Part shown: piece after piece, positions 1 through 9,735 of the stretch
How the letters are laid out: each line of letters begins with the position of its first letter
How positions within the stretch are numbered: position 1 is the first letter of the stretch
Assembly (NCBI GenBank): GCA_963663975.2
Contig: CAXXRA010000006.1
Coordinates: 445,909-509,908, forward strand
Direction of reading: 5' to 3'
From: JANQRX01 sp963663975
GTDB taxonomy: Bacteria > Pseudomonadota > Alphaproteobacteria > Rhizobiales > Kaistiaceae
DNA length: 64,000 nt
Made by a program: the position numbers and the translations under genes
Notes under the pieces: model-generated
The model's input: only the letters and a program-made list of their open reading frames with translations
Database searches by the model: none
Told to the model about the DNA's origin: nothing

Positions 1-149
1 AATTCGTCGCCGCGCCGGCCAAACTTTCCGGCGCTGCCGGTCGGGCCAGGGCCCTGGCGCGAGCCGATGGCGCGGAGCGACTGGCCGATTTGGTGGAACG
101 AGCCGCGTCCGGGCGGCACCGCGACGGCCCCCGCCAGGTGGCCGCATGA
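1..149 (+). CDS. murG: MurG C-terminal end (partial)
   Basis: The last 48 codons of a gene that enters from the left, read in frame from base 3 and ending in TGA at 147-149. The tail contains FVAAPAKLSGAAGRARAL and then a helical RLADLVERAA stretch, which fits the C-terminal helix of UDP-GlcNAc:lipid I N-acetylglucosaminyltransferase. MurG makes lipid II at the inner face of the membrane. The identification rests mainly on position: murG directly precedes murC in alphaproteobacterial dcw clusters, and the stop overlaps the murC start (ATGA). Too little protein is visible to check catalytic residues. Confidence 0.7.
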   Translation, partial: FVAAPAKLSGAAGRARALARADGAERLADLVERAASGRHRDGPRQVAA

Positions 150-1558
150 AGATACCGCTCGACATCGGGCCGATCCATTTCGTCGGCATCGGCGGCATTG
201 GCATGAGCGGTATCGCCGAGGTGCTGGTCAATCTCGGCTATCGCGTCCAGGGCTCAGATGTCGTCGAGGGCGCCAACGTTGTCAGACTCAGGGAGATGGA
301 CGTCGAAATCCGGATCGGTCACCACGCCGACCATCTCGGCGAGGCTCAGGTGGTGGTGGTCTCCTCAGCCATCCAGCGGGACAATCCGGAGCTTGTCGCG
401 GCGCGGGCGAGATTGGTCCCGGTCGTCCGGCGGGCCGAGATGCTGGCCGAACTGATGCGCCTCAAGCGGTCGGTCACCATCGCCGGCACCCACGGCAAGA
501 CGACCACCACCTCGATCGTCGCCGCCCTCCTCGATGCCGGCGGTTTCGATCCGACCGTCATCAATGGCGGTATCATCAACGCCTACGGCACCAATGCCAG
601 GATGGGGGCGAGCGACTGGATGGTGGTCGAGGCGGACGAGTCCGACGGCAGTTTCGTCAAGCTGCCGGCCGACATCGCGCTGGTCACCAGCATCGATCCG
701 GAGCACCTCGACCATTACGGCTCGTTCGATCGGGTGCGCGACGCCTTTCAGCAGTTTATCGAGAACGTTCCCTTCTACGGGTTCGCCGCCATGTGCATCG
801 ATCATCCCGAAGTCCAGGCGATGATCGGCCGGATCGAGGATCGACGCATCATTACCTATGGCGCCAATTCGCAGGCCGACGTGCGGTATCTGGATCTGCG
901 GGTCGACGGCCGCCGCACGATTTTCTCCGCGCTGATCGGCGATCGGATCAGCGGCGAGCAGCGGACGGTGGAAGGGCTGTCGATGCCGATGCCGGGCGAA
1001 TACAATGTCCAGAACGCCACCGGTGCCATCGCGGTTGCCCATCACCTGGGAATGACCGACGAGGCCATCCGTTCGGGCCTGGCTGCCTTCGGCGGCGTCA
1101 AGCGACGTTTCACCTGCACCGGTTCGTGGAACGGCGTCGAGATCATTGACGATTACGCCCATCACCCGACCGAAATCAGGGCCGTCCTGGAGGCCGCGCG
1201 TTCGGTGTCCGAAGGACAGGTCATCGCCGTTGTCCAGCCCCACCGGTTCACCCGCCTGCGCGATCTGTTCGACGATTTCTGCACCTGTTTCAACGATGCC
1301 GATATCGTGCTGGTGGCGCCGGTCTATGCGGCTGGCGAGCAGAAGCTGGAAGGGTTCGACGCCGACGCGCTGGCCGAAGGGCTGCGCAATCGCGGTCACC
1401 GCGGCGCCCAGAGGCTGTCGGGTGCCGATGCCCTGCCGCAGGTCGTGCGCGAGCTGGCCTCGCCCGGAGACTGTGTGGTGTGCCTTGGGGCGGGCTCGAT
1501 CAGCCAGTGGGCGAACGCGCTGCCGGCGCAGTTGGCGGGGCTGGGAGATTGCCGTTGA
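146..1558 (+). CDS. murC: UDP-N-acetylmuramate--L-alanine ligase MurC
   Basis: A cytoplasmic Mur ligase that adds L-alanine to UDP-MurNAc with ATP, the first step of stem-peptide synthesis. The 470 residues match the family length. The N-terminal nucleotide-sugar motif GIGGIGMSG is at about residues 14-22, the ATP P-loop GTHGKTTTT at about 113-121, and the ligase motif DDYAHHPTEI at about 334-343, followed by a C-terminal domain containing QPHRFTRLRD. The ATG at 146 overlaps the preceding murG stop, and the gene ends in an overlap with murB (TTGA at 1555), so it is translated within the dcw operon. Nothing unusual is seen. Confidence 0.97.
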   Translation: MKIPLDIGPIHFVGIGGIGMSGIAEVLVNLGYRVQGSDVVEGANVVRLREMDVEIRIGHHADHLGEAQVVVVSSAIQRDNPELVAARARLVPVVRRAEMLAELMRLKRSVTIAGTHGKTTTTSIVAALLDAGGFDPTVINGGIINAYGTNARMGASDWMVVEADESDGSFVKLPADIALVTSIDPEHLDHYGSFDRVRDAFQQFIENVPFYGFAAMCIDHPEVQAMIGRIEDRRIITYGANSQADVRYLDLRVDGRRTIFSALIGDRISGEQRTVEGLSMPMPGEYNVQNATGAIAVAHHLGMTDEAIRSGLAAFGGVKRRFTCTGSWNGVEIIDDYAHHPTEIRAVLEAARSVSEGQVIAVVQPHRFTRLRDLFDDFCTCFNDADIVLVAPVYAAGEQKLEGFDADALAEGLRNRGHRGAQRLSGADALPQVVRELASPGDCVVCLGAGSISQWANALPAQLAGLGDCR

Positions 1559-2508
1559 CCGCCATCACCGGCGCCGCCCGCCGTTTTGGCAACTTCGGCG
1601 GTGTCCGGGGGCGGCTCGCTGACCACGCGCCGCTGGCGCCGTTCACCTGGTTTCGGGTTGGCGGTCCGGCGGAACTGCTGTTTCAGCCGGCCGACGAGGA
1701 CGACCTGTCGCTCTTCCTCCGCCAGCTCGATCCCGACATTTCCGTCAACGTCATCGGGGTTGGATCAAACTTGCTGGTTCGCGATGGCGGTGTCGCCGGC
1801 GCCGTCATTCGCCTGTCCGCGCGCGGCTTTGGATATGCCGAACGTCAACCCGGCGATCAACTTCGCGCCGGCGCGGCACTCCCCGACAAACGCCTTGCCG
1901 CCTACGCCCTCAATGAGGGGTTGGCAGGGTTGGCCTTTCTGCACGGTATTCCCGGGACCATCGGCGGCGCGTTGAGAATGAACGCCGGAGCCAATGACGC
2001 CGAAATCCGCGACATTCTGATTCGGGCCGAGGCGATCGGCCGCGACGGGGTTCGGCACCGTCTGTCCAACTCGGAAATGGGCTTCGCCTACCGCCGCAGC
2101 GCGGCGCCGGATGATTTCATCTTCACCTCCGCACTGTTTCAGGGGCGGCCCGCGTCGGCCACCGACATCAAACGGGACATGGACGAGGTCGAGGACCACC
2201 GCGAGCGCGCTCAGCCGATCCGCGACAAGACGGGCGGCTCGACATTCACCAACCCTGCCGGCGCGCGCGCCTGGGAGCTGATTGAGGCGGCCGGCTGCCG
2301 CGGCCTGCAAATCGGTGACGCGATGGTGTCCGACAAGCATTGCAATTTCCTGATCAATCTCGGCCACGCATCGGCAGCCGACCTCGAACGGCTTGGGGAA
2401 ACGGTGCGGGCGCGGGTGCTTGAGACCAGCGGCGTGCGGCTGTCCTGGGAGATCCGACGCGTCGGCTCCTTTGCCGAAGAGCCGATCGAGGAGTTTCTCG
2501 GCCAATGA
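1555..2508 (+). CDS. murB: UDP-N-acetylenolpyruvoylglucosamine reductase MurB
   Basis: A FAD-dependent reductase that converts UDP-GlcNAc-enolpyruvate to UDP-MurNAc. FAD-binding motifs are visible: TWFRVGGPAELLF near the N-terminus, GVGSNLLVRDGG, and IPGTIGGALRMNAGA. The C-terminal part has the catalytic-region GSTFTNP and AWELIEAAGCRG. I chose the TTG at 1555, which overlaps the murC stop (TTGA) and gives 317 residues, a normal length. A longer reading from 1480 would lie wholly inside murC. The murC-murB-ddl order and 4-base overlaps imply coupled translation. Confidence 0.95.
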   Translation: MTAITGAARRFGNFGGVRGRLADHAPLAPFTWFRVGGPAELLFQPADEDDLSLFLRQLDPDISVNVIGVGSNLLVRDGGVAGAVIRLSARGFGYAERQPGDQLRAGAALPDKRLAAYALNEGLAGLAFLHGIPGTIGGALRMNAGANDAEIRDILIRAEAIGRDGVRHRLSNSEMGFAYRRSAAPDDFIFTSALFQGRPASATDIKRDMDEVEDHRERAQPIRDKTGGSTFTNPAGARAWELIEAAGCRGLQIGDAMVSDKHCNFLINLGHASAADLERLGETVRARVLETSGVRLSWEIRRVGSFAEEPIEEFLGQ

Positions 2509-3425
2509 CCCAACACGTCGCCGTGCTGATGGGAGGGTGGTCGAACGAACGGCCGGTATCGCTGTCCTCGGGACATGCCTGTGCCGAGGCGCTGGCGGCG
2601 GCGGGGTACCGGGTGACGCCGGTCGATGTGGGACGGGACGTGGCCGAAGTGCTCGCCGCCCTCCGGCCGGATGCCGCCTTCAATGCCATGCACGGGCCGT
2701 TCGGAGAGGATGGCTGCGTCCAGGGAATTCTAGAGACGCTGACGATCCCCTATACCCATTCCGGGGTTTTGGCCTCGGCGCTGGCCATGAACAAGCCCAG
2801 GGCGAAAGATGTGCTCGGCGCCGCCGGGGTCCCGGTGGCCCGATCGATTCTCATCAACCGCTTCGATGCCGCCAAAGCCCATCCCATCGAACCGCCCTAC
2901 GTGGTCAAGCCGCCCAACGAGGGGTCGAGTTTCGGCGTGCTGATCGTCAAGCAGGATGCGATTCACCCGCCGCAGCAGCTCTATGCGGACGATTGGCCCT
3001 ATGGCGATGTGGTGATGGTCGAAAAATTTCTGGCCGGGCGCGAGCTTACGTGCGGAGTTCGTGGCGACGAACCGCTCGATGTCATTGATATCGTTACAGA
3101 ACACAAATTCTACGACTATGATGCCAAATATGCGGTGGGTGGCTCAACCCACATCTTGCCGGCCGAGCTTTCATCCTTTGTTTACCAAAATGTACAAAAG
3201 CTTGCTCTACGGGCCCATCAGACTTTGGGCTGTCGTGGGGTCAGCCGAGCCGACTTCCGGTTCGATGACCGCCTTGAGGGGATCGAGGGTCTCGTTTGCC
3301 TCGAGGTCAACACGCAGCCCGGCATGACGGCCACATCGCTGGTGCCGGAGATGGCTGCCCATGCGGGCATGGACTTCCCGGCACTGGTGCATTGGATGGT
3401 AGAGGACGCTTCGTGCAACCGCTGA
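2505..3425 (+). CDS. ddl: D-alanine--D-alanine ligase
   Basis: An ATP-grasp ligase that makes D-Ala-D-Ala for the peptidoglycan stem peptide. Of its 306 residues, the N-terminal NERPVSLSSG holds the conserved Glu and Ser. HGPFGEDGCVQG follows, then the ATP-grasp segment VVKPPNEGSSFGV and the C-terminal metal-binding EVNTQPGMTATSLVPEMAA. The ATG overlaps the murB stop (ATGA at 2505). The 3' end overlaps the proposed GTG start of ftsQ by 13 bases. Both length and motifs are typical. Confidence 0.96.
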   Translation: MTQHVAVLMGGWSNERPVSLSSGHACAEALAAAGYRVTPVDVGRDVAEVLAALRPDAAFNAMHGPFGEDGCVQGILETLTIPYTHSGVLASALAMNKPRAKDVLGAAGVPVARSILINRFDAAKAHPIEPPYVVKPPNEGSSFGVLIVKQDAIHPPQQLYADDWPYGDVVMVEKFLAGRELTCGVRGDEPLDVIDIVTEHKFYDYDAKYAVGGSTHILPAELSSFVYQNVQKLALRAHQTLGCRGVSRADFRFDDRLEGIEGLVCLEVNTQPGMTATSLVPEMAAHAGMDFPALVHWMVEDASCNR

Positions 3426-4330
3426 GCGCTGGCAGGCCTAACAATGTCGGGGAAGAGGGCCACACGCCGCAGGCGTCGCCTCGGCTGTTGCTGCCGCCGA
3501 GCTTACGCAAATGGGCCCGACGATTCAGGCGCATCAACTGGCGATTGCCCAGCAACGCCGGCGTCAAGGGCGCGCTCGCTCTTTTTCTGACCACCGGCCT
3601 GGCTGGCGTCGTCCTCGGTGGACATGCCCTCACCGTCGCGGCCGCGGTGACGACATGGTTCGGGCTCAGCATCCAGGAAATCAAGATCACCGGACAGAGC
3701 GATGCCTCCGAGGTCGAAATCCTCGACAGGCTCGGCATCGGGCGGTTCCCGTCATTGCTCACATTCGATCTGGAGACGGCGCGCAGCCGGGTCGAGGATC
3801 TGTCCTGGATTGAGACGGCGACACTGACAAAGCTTTTTCCCAATACGCTTCTGGTGGCCGTGAGCGAGCGTGCGCCCGCCGGGATCTGGCAGAATAACGG
3901 CGTCGTGTACCTGGTCGACGACGAGGGCGCGATCATCGCCGAAGGACTTCGCGACCGGTATCGCGAACTTCCCTATGTGGTTGGACCGCGGGCGGCCGAT
4001 CGCATGGACGAGTTCATCAGGCTGATCGCTGCGGTGCCAGCGCTCAGCGATCGCATCCGGGCCGGCATGCTGATCTCCGAACGGCGGTGGACGCTGGTTC
4101 TAAAAAGCGGAATCGAATTGTTGTTGCCGCAGGAGGACCCTGAAACAGCGCTGCGTCGCATTGCTGCCCTGGACACCGATACCGCACTTCTCTCGCGTGA
4201 GATCGCTGCGGTCGATTTTCGCTTTGCCGACAAGGTCATCGTGCGCCTGACGGACAGGGGCATTGCGGAACGCAAATCATTGCTGGAGTCGCGCGCTGCC
4301 GATGCCAAACGCCGGAGGACCAGCACATGA
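3413..4330 (+). CDS. ftsQ: Cell division protein FtsQ
   Basis: A bitopic membrane protein of the divisome with a periplasmic POTRA domain that links early and late division proteins. A basic cytoplasmic stretch (LRKWARRFRRINWRL) precedes one membrane segment around ALALFLTTGLAGVVLGG, then the POTRA region starting at IQEIKITGQSDASEVEILDR. I chose the in-frame GTG at 3413 (VQPLSAGRP), which gives 305 residues. Earlier starts lie deep inside ddl. The stop overlaps the ftsA ATG (ATGA at 4327). The sequence diverges quickly outside the POTRA core, as is usual for FtsQ. Confidence 0.9.
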   Translation: MQPLSAGRPNNVGEEGHTPQASPRLLLPPSLRKWARRFRRINWRLPSNAGVKGALALFLTTGLAGVVLGGHALTVAAAVTTWFGLSIQEIKITGQSDASEVEILDRLGIGRFPSLLTFDLETARSRVEDLSWIETATLTKLFPNTLLVAVSERAPAGIWQNNGVVYLVDDEGAIIAEGLRDRYRELPYVVGPRAADRMDEFIRLIAAVPALSDRIRAGMLISERRWTLVLKSGIELLLPQEDPETALRRIAALDTDTALLSREIAAVDFRFADKVIVRLTDRGIAERKSLLESRAADAKRRRTST

Positions 4331-5652
4331 TGGGTCTGTTCTCCGGTCTCGACAACAATGGTGATCGGGGTGCCTCGCGCCGCCGCTCGCTGGTGTCGGT
4401 GCTTGACGTGGGCTCGAGCAAGATGTGTTGCCTGATTGCGCGGCTCCGGCCACGAGATCCAGGCGAAGCGCTGCCCGGCCGGACCCACACGATCGAGGTG
4501 CTGGGCGTTGGGCATCAGCGCTCGATGGGCGTCAAGTCGGGCGTCGTGGCCAACCTTGATAGTGCCGAGCAGGCGATACGCACGACCGTCGATGCCGCCG
4601 AACGCATGGCCGGCGTGACCATCGAATCACTGATTGTGAACGTTTCCTGCGGCCGTCTGGCGAGCGAAACCTACTCCGCCTCCGTCGCCCTCGGCGGCCA
4701 GGCGATCTCCGACACCGATATCGGCCGGGTCTTGGCCGCGGGTCGTCGGCACTCGGTCACGGAGGACCGCACTGCCGTACACGGGCTGCCGATCGGCTAC
4801 ACGCTCGACGACAGCCAGGGCATCGTCGATCCACGCGGAATGTTCGGCGACCGCCTGGGTGTCGACATGCATCTTGTGACCGGCGAATCGCCGCCGCTGC
4901 GCAACCTCGAACTCTGCATCAATCGTTGCCATCTCTCGGTGGAACGCATGGTGGCCTCGCCTTTTGCGAGCGGACTTTCGGTGCTCGTCGACGACGAAGC
5001 CCAACTCGGCTGCGCGGTGATCGATTTCGGCGGCGGGACGACCACGATCTCCGTGTTCAATCGCGGGCAGTTTGTCCATGTCGACGCTATCGCCGTCGGC
5101 GGTGCCCACATTACCACCGATATCGCACGCGGGCTTTCGACCCGCATCGCATGCGCGGAACGACTGAAGACGGTTTACGGCAGCGCCTTGCCGGGCGTTT
5201 CGGACGACCGCGACATCCTCTCCGTTCCGCCGATCGGTGATGATGGCGACGACGTCCCCAACGACGTTCCGCGGTCTTCGTTGACCAGGATCATCCGGCC
5301 GCGGGTCGAGGAAATCCTCGAGCTTGTGCGCGACAGGCTGAACACGTCCGGATTTGCCGGGCTGGTGGGGCGACGCATGGTGCTGACCGGTGGGGCAAGC
5401 CAGCTCAACGGCCTCGGCGAAGCGGCGCGGCGAATTCTCGCCCGCAGTGTCAGGACCGGGCGGCCATTGGGGATCGCCGGCCTGCCGGATGCGGCCAAGG
5501 GACCAGCTTTTGCCACCGCCGTCGGCCTGCTGATTTACCCGCAGGTGGCCGAGATGGAACAGATCGACACGGGCCCGGCAGCCTCGACCCGGCTGACCGG
5601 AACGGGCGGCATGTTCGCAAGGGTGGGACGTTGGTTTCAGGAGAGTTTTTGA
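4327..5652 (+). CDS. ftsA: Cell division protein FtsA
   Basis: An actin-like ATPase that ties FtsZ filaments to the membrane. Of its 441 residues, the phosphate-1 loop is seen in VLDVGSSKMCCLIARL near residues 26-41 and the phosphate-2 loop in CAVIDFGGGTTTISVF. The adenosine motif is VLTGGASQLNGLGEAA. The C-terminus ends in a short amphipathic stretch with GRWFQESF, suiting the membrane-targeting helix. Start and stop fit the flanking ftsQ overlap and an 85-base gap before ftsZ. Confidence 0.96.
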   Translation: MMGLFSGLDNNGDRGASRRRSLVSVLDVGSSKMCCLIARLRPRDPGEALPGRTHTIEVLGVGHQRSMGVKSGVVANLDSAEQAIRTTVDAAERMAGVTIESLIVNVSCGRLASETYSASVALGGQAISDTDIGRVLAAGRRHSVTEDRTAVHGLPIGYTLDDSQGIVDPRGMFGDRLGVDMHLVTGESPPLRNLELCINRCHLSVERMVASPFASGLSVLVDDEAQLGCAVIDFGGGTTTISVFNRGQFVHVDAIAVGGAHITTDIARGLSTRIACAERLKTVYGSALPGVSDDRDILSVPPIGDDGDDVPNDVPRSSLTRIIRPRVEEILELVRDRLNTSGFAGLVGRRMVLTGGASQLNGLGEAARRILARSVRTGRPLGIAGLPDAAKGPAFATAVGLLIYPQVAEMEQIDTGPAASTRLTGTGGMFARVGRWFQESF

Positions 5653-5737
5653 CGTGGCGGCGTGGCGGCGCTGAACGAGTGCGACATTGGCCGGCGGACC
5701 GTCGAGCGGCCAAAGGTGATCACAACGAGGTAAGAAA

Positions 5738-7546
5738 ATGACCATCGATCTAGATAAGCCCGAAATCAGGGAACTTAAGCCCAAGATCACCGTTTTCGGC
5801 GTCGGCGGCGCCGGCGGCAACGCCGTCAACAACATGATCAACTCCGGTCTTCTGGGGTGCGATTTCGTGGTCGCCAACACCGATTCGCAGGCGCTCCATA
5901 CCTCGAAGGCGGAGCGCATGATCCAGATGGGCGCGTCGGTCACCGAGGGCCTCGGTGCCGGTTCACAGCCGGAGGTCGGGCGGGCCGCGGCCGAAGAGGC
6001 GCTCGACGAGATCAACGATCATCTCGGCGGGTCGCACATGGTGTTCGTCACCGCCGGGATGGGCGGTGGAACGGGAACCGGTGCCGCTCCCGTGATCGCC
6101 CGCACGGCCCGTGACCAAGGTATCCTGACGGTCGGCGTGGTCACCAAACCGTTCCAGTTCGAGGGTGCCCGACGGATGCGGGTCGCCGATACCGGCATCG
6201 AGGAACTCCAGGCCTGCGTCGATACGCTGATCGTCATCCCCAACCAGAACCTGTTCCGGGTGGCCAACGAAAAGACCACTTTTGCCGATGCCTTCGCCAT
6301 GGCCGACCAGGTGCTCTACTCGGGTGTGGCATGCATCACCGATCTGATGGTCAAGGAAGGCCTGATCAATCTCGACTTCGCCGACGTCCGCTCGGTCATG
6401 CGCGAGATGGGCAAGGCCATGATGGGCACCGGCGAGTCCGCAGGCGATCGCCGCGCCACCCAGGCGGCCGAAGCCGCCATTGCCAATCCGCTGCTCGACG
6501 AGACCTCGATGAAGGGCGCCAAGGGCCTGCTGATCTCGATCACCGGCGGCAAGGATCTGACCCTGTTTGAGGTCGATGAAGCGGCCACTCGGATTCGCGA
6601 AGAGGTGGATCCGGAGGCCAACATCATCCTCGGCGCAACCTTTGACGAAAGCCTTGACGGCGTCATCCGGGTATCGGTGGTGGCCACCGGGATCGATAGT
6701 GAGGAGCCGGCGGCGTTGCCTGCGGAGCATCATCGCATCGAGCACATGGGCGAGCGTCTGCGGGCGGCCGCGCGGCCGCAACCTGCCGCGTCGGCGGAGC
6801 ATGGTGATGAACCGATCGCAGAGCCCGCCGCAGCCCGGACCGCGGCTCCGGCGCAGGTCGCCCCACAGCCGGCGGCCGAGCTGGCCCAATCGGCTGTCGG
6901 GGCCAGTCCACGACCGGATACCGCACCAGTGCAGCCGGCCGGGGCGCGACTGCGTACGGGCCAAAAGCCGGCGGCGGACGATCCCGACATCACCATTCAG
7001 CCCTTTGATCCGGGACCGATTCATCACAGCCCGACCGAGATCGATTCGCTGGCTCGAGCGCCGGCCGAGGAGGATCTACCGCACACCGAAGAGCCGTTCG
7101 TGCCCCCGGCCGCGGAGGCTCCCGCCCCGCGCATTCCTCGCGTCCAGGATTTCCCGCCCATCGCACGCCAGCAGATGGCGGCTGACCACGAGCGAGGTGA
7201 GAATGCCGATCCGGACGGGGATCGAGGACCGCTGGGCTTGCTCAAAAGGTTGGCGACGGTCGGCCTGGGTCGGCGAGAAGAAAGTCCGCTCGGCGGGTCG
7301 AAGCCGGCTCGGGGGCGGGCTGGCGGCGCTCGCCAATCGCGACCGCGGACCGCCAAGCCACCGCAGGACCAGCCTCCCGCCCAGCGACCGGCGCAGGGCG
7401 GGCGTCCGGCACCGGAGCACAAGGGCGGCCACTACCGGCCCGCCGAGGGCAACCTCGATGATCACGGTCGGCCACCGCCGCGCCAGAACCGGCCACTTGA
7501 CGACGAACTGGAAATCCCCGCGTTTCTGCGGCGGCAGGCCAACTGA
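5738..7546 (+). CDS. ftsZ: Cell division protein FtsZ, with a long C-terminal linker
   Basis: The tubulin-like GTPase that builds the Z-ring. The N-terminal GTPase core, about residues 1-320, has FGVGGAGGNAVNNM, the tubulin signature GGGTGTGAAP near residue 110, and NTDSQAL. From about residue 325 to 585 there is a linker rich in Pro, Ala and Arg. The protein ends in DDELEIPAFLRRQAN, the conserved peptide that binds FtsA and other partners. At 602 residues it is much longer than the approximately 380 of E. coli FtsZ, but long linkers are known in alphaproteobacteria. The start ATG follows a purine-rich AACGAGGTAAGAAA stretch. Confidence 0.97.
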   Translation: MTIDLDKPEIRELKPKITVFGVGGAGGNAVNNMINSGLLGCDFVVANTDSQALHTSKAERMIQMGASVTEGLGAGSQPEVGRAAAEEALDEINDHLGGSHMVFVTAGMGGGTGTGAAPVIARTARDQGILTVGVVTKPFQFEGARRMRVADTGIEELQACVDTLIVIPNQNLFRVANEKTTFADAFAMADQVLYSGVACITDLMVKEGLINLDFADVRSVMREMGKAMMGTGESAGDRRATQAAEAAIANPLLDETSMKGAKGLLISITGGKDLTLFEVDEAATRIREEVDPEANIILGATFDESLDGVIRVSVVATGIDSEEPAALPAEHHRIEHMGERLRAAARPQPAASAEHGDEPIAEPAAARTAAPAQVAPQPAAELAQSAVGASPRPDTAPVQPAGARLRTGQKPAADDPDITIQPFDPGPIHHSPTEIDSLARAPAEEDLPHTEEPFVPPAAEAPAPRIPRVQDFPPIARQQMAADHERGENADPDGDRGPLGLLKRLATVGLGRREESPLGGSKPARGRAGGARQSRPRTAKPPQDQPPAQRPAQGGRPAPEHKGGHYRPAEGNLDDHGRPPPRQNRPLDDELEIPAFLRRQAN

Positions 7547-7794
7547 ACAGCGTCCGGCTACAAACATGTGAGGGTCGGTGCCCGGTTGGGGCATCGGCCC
7601 TGATACTTTGACATTTCACATTATTGTGCGCCTCGGTCATGGCGTAACAACGAGTTAGAAACCGTGATTTGTTGATCTCCGATCCCCGATCTAGTCTTCC
7701 CCGACCGTACCGCCGGGCCCTGGCGCAGCGCGCCATCCGCGAAATGCCGGTGATGGCATCGGACCGGCGGTTGGTAGGGGGGACGACGTTCAGC

Positions 7795-8742
7795 ATGGCG
7801 GGCGGAAAGTCTGGTTTCCAGACCACCCTTCGAGCGAGCACGAGCCTGTCGGGTGTGGGCGTCCACACCGGCCGCGATGCCTCACTGACGCTGCATCCGG
7901 CCGAGTCCGGCAGCGGCATCCACTTCGTCCGCAGTTGTTCCGACGGTAAGGATCGTGAGGTCCGGGCCGATGTCAGGTCTGTCGGCGCGACGGATCTGTG
8001 TATCACGATCGGCAGCGGAGCGTCCTCGATCGCCACGGTCGAGCATCTGATGGCGGCGCTTCGGGCGCTCGAGGTCGACAACGTGATGGTCGAGGTCGAC
8101 GGTCCGGAGGTGCCCGTCATGGACGGCAGCGCCGCGCAGTTCGTCCAGGCCATCGAGCAGGCCGGTCTGATCCGGCTCGCCGCTCCCAGGCGGTATATTC
8201 AGGTTCTCAGGCCGGTGTGCACGCAGATCGGCGACTCCCACGCCGAATTCTTGCCCCACGACGGCCTTCGGCTGGAAGTGGAGATCGACTTCGATTGCCC
8301 GCTGATCGGGCGGCAAAGCTTCGCCTCCGATATCGATCCCGATACCTTTCGAATCGAACTGGCGCGGGCCCGCACGTTCGGTTTCCTGTCGCAGGTCGAA
8401 GACATGTGGAAGCGTGGATTTGCGCTCGGCGCGTCACTGGAAAACGCGGTGGTCATCGGCGACGACAAGGTCGTCAATCCTGAAGGCCTGCGGTTTCCCA
8501 ACGAGTTCGCCCGTCACAAGGCCCTTGATGCGATGGGTGATCTGGCGCTCGCCGGCGCACCGATCCTGGCGCGTTACAAATCCTATCGCGGCAGCCACAA
8601 ACTCAACGTCAGGGCGGTGGAGGAACTGCTGGCCCATGATGAGGCGTGGACCTACTCGGAACAACCGGTTCGTCGGAAAACCAGCCACGCGGACCTGCAC
8701 GCCGGCATCGGCGTTCCGGCTTACGGACCCGACGCCTCCTGA
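7795..8742 (+). CDS. lpxC: UDP-3-O-acyl-N-acetylglucosamine deacetylase LpxC
   Basis: A zinc deacetylase catalysing the committed step of lipid A synthesis. Zinc-ligand motifs are visible: the His of ATVEHLMAAL, and the His and Asp of FARHKALDAMGDLALAG. The general-base Glu lies in EVPVMDGSAA context and the C-terminal His in SYRGSHKLN. I prefer the ATG at 7795 (MAGGKSGFQTTL, 315 residues), about 12 bases after AGGGGGGA. In-frame ATGs at 7744 and 7753 would add 14-17 residues. lpxC directly after ftsZ is a classic dcw-cluster arrangement. Confidence 0.96.
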   Translation: MAGGKSGFQTTLRASTSLSGVGVHTGRDASLTLHPAESGSGIHFVRSCSDGKDREVRADVRSVGATDLCITIGSGASSIATVEHLMAALRALEVDNVMVEVDGPEVPVMDGSAAQFVQAIEQAGLIRLAAPRRYIQVLRPVCTQIGDSHAEFLPHDGLRLEVEIDFDCPLIGRQSFASDIDPDTFRIELARARTFGFLSQVEDMWKRGFALGASLENAVVIGDDKVVNPEGLRFPNEFARHKALDAMGDLALAGAPILARYKSYRGSHKLNVRAVEELLAHDEAWTYSEQPVRRKTSHADLHAGIGVPAYGPDAS

Positions 8743-8858
8743 ACGGTTCGGCCTTTGCCACAAATTCGAACGATTTGACGTGTCAGTGGCGAAGCGCGCC
8801 GCTTTCGTCTAAACATCCCGGCAGGGCCTGAGGGCGCAGCGAAAACGGCACGGCCGGC

Positions 8859-9710
8859 ATGGAAACAACGACTCCCAAAATGCGATTGCGCCCGACCGGC
8901 CGTTTGTCCACCGTCTCCACTGTGATCGTGGCAGCGTTCATCCTCGTCGCGTGCTCGACCTCCAAGAGCGAAACCGACGCCTTCGCCGACGATCGGCCGG
9001 CAGGGGTCCTCTACAATGAGGGCCTGGCTTACCTGAACGAGGGTCAGCTTGAGGATGCGGCCGACAGCTTCACGGAAGTCGACCGCCAGCACCCCTACTC
9101 GGATTGGGCGCGCAAGGCTTTGATCATGAACGCTTTTGCGAACTACCGCCGATCGAAATACGACGAAGCCGTTTCATCGGCCGAACGCTATCTTTCGCTG
9201 TATCCGGGCAGTTCCGACGCGCCTTATGCCCACTATCTGATCGGCTCGTCCTATTTCAAACGAATCCCAGACGTCACGCGCGACCAGGATGAAACACGCC
9301 ACGCTATCCAGTCACTCAGGGAAATCGTCACTCAATACCCGGATTCCGAATACGCCGCCGATGCGCAGAAAAAAATTATCGTCGCCCGCGACCAGATTGC
9401 CGGCAAGGAGATGCAGATCGGTCGCTATTACCTGGAACGCCGCGAGTACACCGCAGCCATCAACCGGTTCCAGGGGGTGGTTGTCGACTATCAGGACACC
9501 CGCCATGTGGAGGAGGCCCTGCAGCGGCTGACCGAAGCCAATCTGGCGCTGGGATTGGTGGCCGAAGCCCAGAATGCGGCGGCCATTCTCGGGCATAACT
9601 TCCCTGACAGCGAATGGTACGAGGATGCCTACCAGCTGCTCCAGACCGGCGGGCTCGAACCGCGCGAAAGCGAGGGCTCGCTGCTGTCACGGATTTTCCG
9701 GTCCTCGTAG
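8859..9710 (+). CDS. bamD: Outer-membrane assembly lipoprotein BamD
   Basis: A lipoprotein subunit of the BAM complex, which folds beta-barrel proteins into the outer membrane. A hydrophobic signal ends in the lipobox LVAC with the lipidated Cys at residue 32. The rest consists of TPR-like helical repeats, for example LYNEGLAYLNEGQLEDAADS, then SDWARKALIMNAFANYRR, and YYLERREYTAAINRFQ. At 283 residues it is slightly longer than E. coli BamD. The ATG at 8880 is an alternative start that still keeps the signal sequence. It lies between lpxC and recN, a common alphaproteobacterial position. Confidence 0.94.
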   Translation: METTTPKMRLRPTGRLSTVSTVIVAAFILVACSTSKSETDAFADDRPAGVLYNEGLAYLNEGQLEDAADSFTEVDRQHPYSDWARKALIMNAFANYRRSKYDEAVSSAERYLSLYPGSSDAPYAHYLIGSSYFKRIPDVTRDQDETRHAIQSLREIVTQYPDSEYAADAQKKIIVARDQIAGKEMQIGRYYLERREYTAAINRFQGVVVDYQDTRHVEEALQRLTEANLALGLVAEAQNAAAILGHNFPDSEWYEDAYQLLQTGGLEPRESEGSLLSRIFRSS

Positions 9711-9735
9711 CTGGCTTGGGGCTGCGGCCGCCTAA

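Noticed and set aside
4627..6015. Long antisense open frame over ftsA and ftsZ
   Set aside because: It overlaps two well-supported genes, has no motifs and reflects the high GC content.
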